Assembly: GCA_003222395.1 (NCBI GenBank)
Contig: QHWB01000039.1
Span: 372,001 to 436,000 of the forward strand
Source: Acidobacteriota bacterium
GTDB lineage: Bacteria; Acidobacteriota; Vicinamibacteria; Vicinamibacterales; CAVVIG01
Length of the DNA: 64,000 bases
Reading direction: 5' to 3'
The position numbers and the translations under genes were made by a program. Below the pieces are notes generated by a model. It saw nothing but the letters and a program-made list of their open reading frames with translations. It ran no database searches and was not told the DNA's origin. Shown in pieces: positions 29,525 through 36,877 of the stretch (position 1 is its first letter; each line of letters starts with the position of its first letter).

Positions 29525-30427
29525 TCAGCCGGCTTTTTTGATTCGGTACGAGCCGTCGTCGAAGCGCTCGCGATAGCTCGCGTGGCACGTCTGGCACGAC
29601 TGGTTCAGCGTGGCGACCGACTTCTTCGCCGCCTCCCAGTCGCCGCCGGTCGTCGACTGCTCGATCGCGTCGACGTGCTTGCGCGCGTCCTGCGCCAGCT
29701 TCATCGCTTCGGCGACACCCTTCTGCTTCCAGATCGACTCGGTCTCGGCGAACGCCTGCTTCAGCACGGCGATCTGCTGGGCCGCGACGTCGCTCTTCGA
29801 GGCATCCACCCCGCCGCGGAGCGCGGCGAACGCCGGCGCGATCTTCTTCATCCTCGCGTCGAGCGCTTTTTCTTCAGGCGTCTCGGGCGGCGGCAGGCGC
29901 ATCGCGAGGTCGACCGACTTGTCGTTGACCACGACCTTGGCGACGATCGCCGGACGCCCGCGATATTTTTCGATCGCGTCCGGCGGCAGATCGACCTGGT
30001 ACCCCTTCACTTTTTTCGCGATCTCCGCCGGGTCGAACCGCACGACTTCGCCGGCGACGGTCACGTACTTGTCCGGCTCGACGGGACCGTTGAGAATCGG
30101 CGCGAGCACGAGCACGTCCTTCGCGTCGTGTTTTGCGACGACCGGGCGCTGCTCGACGGCAAATGCCGAGCGCGACAGGACGCGGCCGACGGCGGCGGTG
30201 AGTGTTACGTTCTCGCCGACGTAGTGGTCCGAATTGCTCGCGAGCGCGTCGGCGGCGAGCGGCACGTACGGCTTGCCGGGCGGCGCGGGCGGCGGCTGCT
30301 GCGCGTGCGCGATTGAAAGCAACGCGACAACCGCAAGCGACGTGTAGCGCAGGCCTTCAGGCCTGCGAGCGGGCGTCGAGCAGCCCTGAAGGGCTGCGCT
30401 ACGAGTGAGCGTCAACATGAAACGCAT
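29525..30427 (-). CDS. exported cytochrome c'-like (class II) protein with N-terminal domain
   Basis: About 300 residues. The C-terminal helical domain ends in SCQTCHASYRERF, the CxxCH heme site near the C-terminus that marks class II cytochromes c. The preceding about 130 residues (YVPLAADALASNSDHYVGEN onward) form an OB-like domain. The signal peptide is interrupted: MLTLTR, then 18 or 19 residues coded by a REP element, then YTSLAVVALLSIAHAQ. Start is ATG 30427 or 30418; neither has a good ribosome site, and the ankyrin gene stop overlaps. Probably co-transcribed with the DUF1552/DUF1592 genes. Confidence 0.8.
   Translation of the reverse strand: MRFMLTLTRSAALQGCSTPARRPEGLRYTSLAVVALLSIAHAQQPPPAPPGKPYVPLAADALASNSDHYVGENVTLTAAVGRVLSRSAFAVEQRPVVAKHDAKDVLVLAPILNGPVEPDKYVTVAGEVVRFDPAEIAKKVKGYQVDLPPDAIEKYRGRPAIVAKVVVNDKSVDLAMRLPPPETPEEKALDARMKKIAPAFAALRGGVDASKSDVAAQQIAVLKQAFAETESIWKQKGVAEAMKLAQDARKHVDAIEQSTTGGDWEAAKKSVATLNQSCQTCHASYRERFDDGSYRIKKAG
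30344..30402. repeat. complete REP-like element inserted in a signal-peptide coding region
   Basis: 59 bp with perfectly inverted ends, GTAGCGC...GCGCTAC. Each arm is itself palindromic (GCAGGCCTGAAGGCCTGC in one; GCAGCCCTTCAGGGCTGC in the other), separated by a 13-bp spacer. This is the best-preserved copy in the window. Confidence 0.85.
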
Positions 30428-32235
30428 CTGTGGTTGTTCTTGGATCCAAGCTTCTCGAGCAGCGCGACGGTCTCCGGGAACGGCGACACGCGTTGAACCG
30501 GACCGTTCGCCATGTCGGCCGTCGTCTGACCGCTGCGGGCGACTGCGGTGACGTCGGCGCCCTTCGACACGAGATACAGAATCATCTCGTTGTCGCCGCG
30601 CGCCGCCGCGTGGTGCAGCGGCGTGTAGCCGTCGTTGTCTCGCGCGTTGACGTCGGCGCCGAGCTCCTCGACGAGGTACTTCACCGAAGGCATCCAGCCG
30701 CCGGGCGCGTGCCGATGCGCGTTGCCGGCGAAGCCTTCGCCGTACTCGACGCCGGCCGCGCCGTGCAGCGGGAACGCGCCGGGGCCGCCGTACGGAATCG
30801 GAATCATCGCCTGCGGCAGCGGTCCGCTCGTGCCGTCGGCGCCGGGAGCGCCGCCCTGCGGTCCGCGCCGGACGGGGCGCGGCGGCGCGATGGTCGGGAT
30901 GTTGGGGTCGGCGCCGTACGACACCAGGAGGCGCATCGCGTCGACGTCGGTTCCGTACGCCGCGCGCCAGAACGCCGTCGACCCGGTTGTATCGGCGAGA
31001 CCGCAGTTGCGATTGCCGCAGCCGCTGTAAACGAGATACCACGGGTGCGCCGTGATGCGCGTGTTGGGATCGGCGCCGCGATCGAGGAGCGCCTTCGCGA
31101 CGTCGAGATACGTCGCCTTCTGCCGCTCCATTTCCTCCGGCTGCGGATAGCGCGTCCTCGGCTGCCACTCCGTGTTAATCGCGGCCCACAGTGGCGTCAC
31201 GCCTTCGGTCTTGCTCGCGACGTTTGGATTGGCGCCGCGCTCGATGAGGAACATCGCCATGTCGAATTGGCCGTTCAACACCGCCATGAGCAGCGGGCTC
31301 GCGCCGTCGCCCGCGCCAACCTGATCGATCGGCGCGCCGCCGTCGACGAGCGCCTTCGCGGCGTCGACGTAGCCCTGACGCGCGGCATGCAGCAGCGCGG
31401 TGAGGCCGCCCTTGGTCGCGACCGGCGGATTGATTTCCTCCGGATCGAAGCCCGGTCGCAGGCTGTCATCGGCCGGCGCCGGGTCCTTGGGCGGGATCTG
31501 GCCGGAAGCGAGCAGTTCCCGCGCGGCATGAATCGCGGCCTGCGTCTGGAGCGCCGTTGGCTGTTGTCCCTTCGGCACCGTGGCGTCCAGAATCTTCTTC
31601 TGCAACGCCAGCGCGGCGCGATCGAGCGCGAGCTCATGGGCGATGTCGATCGTCCTCGTCGTGATCTTCGGATCGGCGCCGCGCGCCAGCAGCGTCCTGA
31701 TGGTGTCGACGCGATTCGCCGACGCCGCGAACATCAACGGCGTCTGCCCCCACTCGGTTTCCTTCGCGTTCGCGTCGGCGCCCGTGTCCAGGAGCAGCCT
31801 GATCACGTCCGTGCTTCCGGCGGCGGCGGCCAGGTGAAGCGGGGTGACGCTGGTCGTCGTGGTCTTCGCGCCGACATTTGCGCCCGCCTTCAGCAGCGCC
31901 TCCGCCACCGGGGCGCTGCCACTCCGGCTGGCGAGATGCAGCGGGGTGTACTGACCGATGCGCGTCACGGCCGCGACGTTCGCGCCCGCATACAACAGCA
32001 TCGTCGTCAACTCGACATCGCCGCGTTCGGCTGCAAAGTGCAGCGCGGTCATGCCGTCGCCGCGGCCGGCGTTCGCGTCGGCGCCCTGCTTCAGCAGCGT
32101 CCGCACGGCTGCGCGGTCGCCTCGCATCGCCGCATCGGCGACCGACGAGCCACCGGGCGCCGCACCGACGACCGCGGTCAACGAGAGGATCAGGAAGGTG
32201 ATCTGCCCCCGCCTCACACCGCGATGCTGTGTCAT
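30412..32235 (-). CDS. exported ankyrin-repeat protein
   Basis: 607 residues. Signal-like N-terminus (GQITFLILSLTAVVGAAPG) and about twelve ankyrin repeats: GMTALHFAAERGDVELTTML, YTPLHLASRSGSAPVAEALL, VTPLHLAAAAGSTDVIRLLL and others, with a longer insertion around 480-540. It probably forms a periplasmic protein-protein scaffold. The ATG overlaps the DUF1552 stop as ATGA. The partner is unknown, but the operon suggests the DUF1552/DUF1592 pair. Confidence 0.88.
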   Translation of the reverse strand: MTQHRGVRRGQITFLILSLTAVVGAAPGGSSVADAAMRGDRAAVRTLLKQGADANAGRGDGMTALHFAAERGDVELTTMLLYAGANVAAVTRIGQYTPLHLASRSGSAPVAEALLKAGANVGAKTTTTSVTPLHLAAAAGSTDVIRLLLDTGADANAKETEWGQTPLMFAASANRVDTIRTLLARGADPKITTRTIDIAHELALDRAALALQKKILDATVPKGQQPTALQTQAAIHAARELLASGQIPPKDPAPADDSLRPGFDPEEINPPVATKGGLTALLHAARQGYVDAAKALVDGGAPIDQVGAGDGASPLLMAVLNGQFDMAMFLIERGANPNVASKTEGVTPLWAAINTEWQPRTRYPQPEEMERQKATYLDVAKALLDRGADPNTRITAHPWYLVYSGCGNRNCGLADTTGSTAFWRAAYGTDVDAMRLLVSYGADPNIPTIAPPRPVRRGPQGGAPGADGTSGPLPQAMIPIPYGGPGAFPLHGAAGVEYGEGFAGNAHRHAPGGWMPSVKYLVEELGADVNARDNDGYTPLHHAAARGDNEMILYLVSKGADVTAVARSGQTTADMANGPVQRVSPFPETVALLEKLGSKNNHRCVSC

Positions 32236-33617
32236 AGCGCGAACTCCCCAGTGCTGTCGCCGAAGCTCTTCATGTCGTCGACGCCGAGGTTGTGCAGCAG
32301 GGTCAGCATCACGTTCGCCATCGGCGTGCCGTCCGGCGCCTTCACGGCGACGTTGCCTTTCAACATGCCGTTGCCGCGGCCGAAGAGGACGAGCGGGCAG
32401 CGCCGATGATTGTGGATGTTCGGATCGGCCATCGGCGATCCCCAGATGATGAGCGTCTTGTCGAGCAGGCTGGCGTCCCCGTCCATCGTCGTCTTCATCT
32501 TGTCGAGGAAGTACGCGAGCTGGCCGACGCGGAACTTGCAAATCTTGTTGAACTCGAGAATCCGCTCTTCGCGGTTGCCGTGGTGCGACGCGGGATGGAA
32601 CGGCTGCTTCGACTCGCACTCCGGGAAGACGCGGTTCTGCGCGTCGCGGCCCGTCTTGAACGACATGATACGGGTCATGTCGGTCTGCAGCGCGAGCACC
32701 TGGATGTCGAACATCAGCCGCATGTGCTCGGTGAACGAGTCGGGGACGCCGGCCGGCGCCTCGGGCAGCTCGCGCGGCTCGCCGCTCGTGTTGCGCGCTT
32801 CGACCGCCTGAATGCGGCGCTCCAGCTCACGCACGTTGTCGAGATACCGTTCGAGCCGCGCGCGGTCGGCGGCGCCGAGCTGTTTCCGCACCCGCTCGAC
32901 CTCGCCGCTCACCCAGTCGAGGATGCTGCGCCGCGTGATCTGGCGCGCCCGGCGATCCTCGCTCGACGTTCCCGCGCCGAAGAGCATCTCGAAGGCGACG
33001 CGCGGATCGCGAATCATCGGCAGCGGCTCGTTGGGCGACGCCCAGCTGATCGTGTCGGTGTACGCGCACGAGTAGTTGTAGGTGCAGCCGCCCGCCTGAT
33101 CGAGGTTCTCGATGCAGAACTGCATCGACGGCATCGGCGTCCCCTGACCGTAGCGCTTCGCGTACAACTGATCGAGCGAGGTGCCCGCCCACAGATCCGA
33201 TCCGTTGGTCTGCTTCGGATGCGACTGCGTGAGGAACACGGCGCTCGACCGGAAGTGATCGCCGCCGATCTCCGGCAGCGCGAGCGCTTCCGCATTGCGG
33301 ACGTCGGTGTTGCTGACGATCGTCATGTGATCGCGGAATGCCGCCAGCAAGGCGAGCGGGTTGTCGGCGACGAGCGTGAAGTCGCGGCCGGTCGTCTCCG
33401 GCGCAAACAGGTATTTGCTCGCGCCCCAGAGGTTGCAGCCGGCCAGACCGTGAACTTCCTCGATGCAGACCAGCCGCGTCCGCTCGGCGCCCGCCGCCGC
33501 CGACGCGACGATGCCTCGCGCGGGGACCATCGCGTCCAGGAACGGCAGCGCCACCGTCGCGCCCACGCCGCGCAGGAACGTCCGCCGAGGCATGTGCTTT
33601 CCAGTGATGAAGTCCAA
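32232..33617 (-). CDS. DUF1552 family protein with Tat-like signal
   Basis: 461 residues. The N-terminus KHMPRRTFLRGVGATVALPF is a twin-arginine-type export signal (RRTFLRG). DUF1552 features include EEVHGLAGCNLWGASKYLFAP, QLYAKRYGQGTPMPSMQFCIE and IIWGSPMADPNIHNHRRCP near the end. Starts with TTG at 33617, supported by AGGAG 8 bp upstream. The function of DUF1552 is unknown; in Planctomycetes and Acidobacteria it sits beside DUF1592 proteins, as here. Confidence 0.92.
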   Translation of the reverse strand: MDFITGKHMPRRTFLRGVGATVALPFLDAMVPARGIVASAAAGAERTRLVCIEEVHGLAGCNLWGASKYLFAPETTGRDFTLVADNPLALLAAFRDHMTIVSNTDVRNAEALALPEIGGDHFRSSAVFLTQSHPKQTNGSDLWAGTSLDQLYAKRYGQGTPMPSMQFCIENLDQAGGCTYNYSCAYTDTISWASPNEPLPMIRDPRVAFEMLFGAGTSSEDRRARQITRRSILDWVSGEVERVRKQLGAADRARLERYLDNVRELERRIQAVEARNTSGEPRELPEAPAGVPDSFTEHMRLMFDIQVLALQTDMTRIMSFKTGRDAQNRVFPECESKQPFHPASHHGNREERILEFNKICKFRVGQLAYFLDKMKTTMDGDASLLDKTLIIWGSPMADPNIHNHRRCPLVLFGRGNGMLKGNVAVKAPDGTPMANVMLTLLHNLGVDDMKSFGDSTGEFAL

Positions 33618-33648
33618 GGCTGTTCTCCTTGCTTGTCGCGTGGGGCCG

Positions 33649-36102
33649 CTACCTGCCCTGCCGATCTTCCGTTGTGGTTTGCACCTCGACGCGCTTCATG
33701 AGGAACGCGTCGCTCTTGATCACGCCCAGGATGAACGAGGACATCCGATAGTCGTTCGCCGACGCCGCCTTCACAATCGCGCGAATCGTCGGCTGGTCGA
33801 AATATTCTGTGCGGCGGCCCAGCGCGTACGCGAGAAGATTTTCGGTGAACGTTCGCACCAGGGGCTCGGGCCGCTTCATCAGCGCGGCGAGCAATTCGGC
33901 CGGCTTCGTGACGGGCGTGCCGTCGTAGAAATCGCCGCGGGTGTCGAGCGGCTGGCCATTCTCGCGCACCCGCCACTTGCCGGTGACGTCGAAGTTGTCC
34001 AGCGCGAGCCCAATCGGATCCATGAAGCGGTGACACGAATTACACGTCGGGTTCTTACGATGAATCTCCATGCGCTCGCGCGTCGTCAGCATCCGGCCGT
34101 CCTTCGATTCGCCGGTGTCGTCGAGCGGCGGCACGTCGGGGGGCGGCGGCGGCGGCGGCGTCCCCATCAGCACTTCCATCACCCATTTACCGCGCAGCAC
34201 CGGCGACGTCCGGTTGGCGAGCGAGGTCTGCACGAGGATGCTGCCCTGGCCGAGGAGCCCGCGACGCGTGTCGTCGGGATACGGCACGCGTCGGAACTGA
34301 TCGCCAGTCACGCCTTGAAAACCATAATGACGCGCCAGGCGCTCGTCAACGAACGTGTAGTCGGCTCGATAGAGATCGAGGACGCTGCGATCCTCGCGCA
34401 CGAGGCTGTTGAAGAACAGTTCCGTCTCGCGCCGCATCGAGGCGGCGACGTTGTTGTCGAAATTCGGATAGAAGTTCGGATCGGGATGAACCTTCTCGAC
34501 GTCCTGCAGTCGCAGCCATTGCGCGGCGAATCTCGATCCGAGCGCATCGGCCCTCGAATCGGCCAGCATGCGCCGAGCCTGCTTCTCAAGTGTCGGGCCG
34601 GTCAGCTTCCCCTGAGCGGCAAGCGCGAGCAGCTCGTGATCGGGCGGCGTGCCCCACAGGAAGAACGACAGGCGCGACGCAAGATCCGCGTCGGCGATGC
34701 GATATGCGCCGCCCGGCCGCGCGTCGCCGGGCTCGCGCTCCAGACGGAAGATGAAATGCGGGCTCGCGAGGATCGCCTCGAGGGCCGTGCGCACGCCACC
34801 TTCGAAGCCCTCCTTCGCGGCGCCAGTCTCGTAGAACGGCAACAGACGATCGATCTTGTCGCCGCTGAGCGGCCGACGGTATGCTTCGGCGCCGAGACGC
34901 GCGATGATCTGACGCGCGCACGGCTGCTCTTCGTTCGGCAGCGTCGGCCGGCACGTGAAGATCTTCTGGCGGCTCGGCGTGTCAGAAATTCCGGTGACCT
35001 TGAACGGTCCTTTGATGATCAGATCGCGGATATGCGGCAGCGTCGTGATGCCCGGACCGCCAGATCCGCCGCCGGCGAACGACCAGTCGTGCGGGCGGAT
35101 CAGATCTTCGTACGGCCCTTCGAAGCGGCGAACGAACGCAGCCGCAACCTGATGCTGCCCCGCGCGCACCAGAATCGCCTCCGTGCGCACGCCACGCGCG
35201 CCGCGCCCGTCGGCGCCGCCGGCCGGCTGCGTCTCGTACTCGAGCAGCGCCACGCGCTCGCCGTCGATCGAGATGTCGATGTCCTCGAACCGCGCGTTCG
35301 ATCCCGAGTTGAGCGTCACCTCGAACACGTATTCCGCGTCAGCGGGAAACACGTGATCGATCACGAGGCCGCCGCGCGTCCCGAACGGCGCGCCGTCGAC
35401 GTGATCCCACGGATGCTGCGACACGTAGCCCGGCGCGGTGTACATGGAATCGACCGCCGACGCATGACGATCGCCGACGGCCATGCGGCTGATCGCCGCC
35501 GCCGCGTTCAGATATGCCTCGAGCAGCGTCGGCGACAGCATCTGCGCGTCGGCGATGTTGTCGAAGTTGGCGCTCTTCTGATCGAGCGGCAGCCAGTTGC
35601 CCGCATCGACGTTGAGCGTCAGAAGATCCTTGATGGCGCGCGCGTATTCCGGCCGGTTGAGACGCTGGAACGTGCGCACGCCGGGGTTCGGCTTCGCGGC
35701 GGCGGCGGCATCGACCGCCGTCTCGACCGCCGCGATGAGCGTCTTCTGCGTGGCAGCGTCGGGACGCGCCGCGAGCGGCGGTGGCATCAGGCCGGCCTGC
35801 AGCTTGCGGATGACCTTTTCGCTCGTCTCCGCGTGCTCGGCCGCGCGCGAGACATCGAACGACTCGAGTGAGAGACCGCCGGTTTTGAGCTTGTCGTTGT
35901 GGCAACCGACGCAGTAGCGCTTGAGCACTGCGTTCTGCGCGTCGTGGTTGCTGGTTGCTGATTGCTGGTCGGCGATCGTTCGCCGCTGTTCGCTGCGGGG
36001 CGTCGGACGCGGCGGACCGGACGCGGGACGCTGGGCGATGGCCACCGCCACGAGCAGGCTCGCCCACATGCCGATGAGGAACACGAACCTGGTGTGTCTC
36101 AT
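33649..36102 (-). CDS. DUF1587/1595/1592/1588/1585 protein with planctomycete-type cytochrome c domains
   Basis: 817 residues. Signal anchor (FVFLIGMWASLLVAVAIAQ), a PSCyt1-type heme site in RYCVGCHNDKLKTGGLSLE (about 60), then DUF1587 (FQRLNRPEYARAIKDLL), DUF1595/DUF1592 (RLSFFLWGTPPDHELLALA), DUF1588 with a second site NPTCNSCHRFMDPIGLALDN, and DUF1585 at the C-terminus. It is exported and heme-binding; the substrate is unknown. Residues about 37-50 (ADQQSATSNH) are encoded by a TTGCTGATTGCTGG repeat. Start ATG 36102; TTG 36111 is an alternative. Confidence 0.92.
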   Translation of the reverse strand: MRHTRFVFLIGMWASLLVAVAIAQRPASGPPRPTPRSEQRRTIADQQSATSNHDAQNAVLKRYCVGCHNDKLKTGGLSLESFDVSRAAEHAETSEKVIRKLQAGLMPPPLAARPDAATQKTLIAAVETAVDAAAAAKPNPGVRTFQRLNRPEYARAIKDLLTLNVDAGNWLPLDQKSANFDNIADAQMLSPTLLEAYLNAAAAISRMAVGDRHASAVDSMYTAPGYVSQHPWDHVDGAPFGTRGGLVIDHVFPADAEYVFEVTLNSGSNARFEDIDISIDGERVALLEYETQPAGGADGRGARGVRTEAILVRAGQHQVAAAFVRRFEGPYEDLIRPHDWSFAGGGSGGPGITTLPHIRDLIIKGPFKVTGISDTPSRQKIFTCRPTLPNEEQPCARQIIARLGAEAYRRPLSGDKIDRLLPFYETGAAKEGFEGGVRTALEAILASPHFIFRLEREPGDARPGGAYRIADADLASRLSFFLWGTPPDHELLALAAQGKLTGPTLEKQARRMLADSRADALGSRFAAQWLRLQDVEKVHPDPNFYPNFDNNVAASMRRETELFFNSLVREDRSVLDLYRADYTFVDERLARHYGFQGVTGDQFRRVPYPDDTRRGLLGQGSILVQTSLANRTSPVLRGKWVMEVLMGTPPPPPPPDVPPLDDTGESKDGRMLTTRERMEIHRKNPTCNSCHRFMDPIGLALDNFDVTGKWRVRENGQPLDTRGDFYDGTPVTKPAELLAALMKRPEPLVRTFTENLLAYALGRRTEYFDQPTIRAIVKAASANDYRMSSFILGVIKSDAFLMKRVEVQTTTEDRQGR

Positions 36103-36142
36103 TCGGGCCAAGTCACTCTTGGCGCAAATGTTAAACGATTTT

Positions 36143-36156
36143 TACGAACCGGTTCG
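36143..36156. promoter_or_regulatory. 14-bp perfect palindrome, candidate LacI-family operator
   Basis: ACGAACCGGTTCGT lies in the 65 bp between the VOC gene and the DUF1592 gene, 41 bp before the latter's ATG. AACCGGTT centres are typical of LacI-family operators. It could control the DUF1592-DUF1552-ankyrin-cytochrome transcript. No regulator gene of that family is in the window. Confidence 0.4.
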
Positions 36157-36167
36157 TCTCCGTTTGT

Positions 36168-36749
36168 CTACTGCGTATTCCGGTTGAAGCTCGTTTGATT
36201 GCTGATTTGCAGATCCCAGCCATCCGGATCCGTCACGTGGAAGCTCTTGAAATTGTCGCCCACCATATCGGGCCGCGGGCTCAAGCCGCGCCGTTCCAAC
36301 TCGGCCTTCACCTTGTCCGTGTCCCACGGCTGCACGCCGTAGGAAATGTGGTTGATGACGCCGGTCAGCGGCGGCCGCCCGGGCTGTGACGGCTGCGCGT
36401 CGCCCGCGGGCTGACGGCGGTTGCGGATGATGATGCCGCCGACGTTGCCGATGCGCAGCGTCGCCTGGGTTTTGCCGTTGTCGTTCTGCACTTCCCATCC
36501 CATCAGGTTCTTGTAGAAGTCGACGCTCCGCTTGTAGTCGGAGACGGCGTAGGAGATGTGATCGAGCCACACGGTCTTCCACGGCGCGGGCGTGCCGGCG
36601 GCCGATACGGCGGCGGGCGCCTGCGCTGCGAGGGCCGCGCCGCCCGGCGCGGCGGCAGCCGCCGCGAGCGCAAGGCTCTGAATGAGCTGCCGGCGCGTCA
36701 TCTTTCCAGCTTCGTAGTCCTGGAGCAGTCGGGAGATCACCGGTTCCAT
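36168..36749 (-). CDS. VOC/glyoxalase-fold protein with export-like leader
   Basis: 193 residues. The N-terminus MTRRQLIQSLALAAAAAAPG (from residue 17) resembles a Tat signal preceded by a short helix. The C-terminal domain is a vicinal-oxygen-chelate fold: WLDHISYAVSDYKRSVDFYK, INHISYGVQPWDTDKVKAEL and DPDGWDLQISNQ, giving typical metal ligands His, His and an acidic residue in the second half. AGGAG is 8 bp upstream of the ATG. Reaction unknown. Confidence 0.85.
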   Translation of the reverse strand: MEPVISRLLQDYEAGKMTRRQLIQSLALAAAAAAPGGAALAAQAPAAVSAAGTPAPWKTVWLDHISYAVSDYKRSVDFYKNLMGWEVQNDNGKTQATLRIGNVGGIIIRNRRQPAGDAQPSQPGRPPLTGVINHISYGVQPWDTDKVKAELERRGLSPRPDMVGDNFKSFHVTDPDGWDLQISNQTSFNRNTQ

Positions 36750-36877
36750 TGCCGCTCTCCTTTCGTCGCCACGAAAAATCGCGGCCAGCGTGTCGCGCGA
36801 ATCGATGCCACGGCGACGTCAAAACGCAGAGCGCGCAGAGGCCGCGGCCCGCACAGAATCAGCGCGCACGCGTCACT

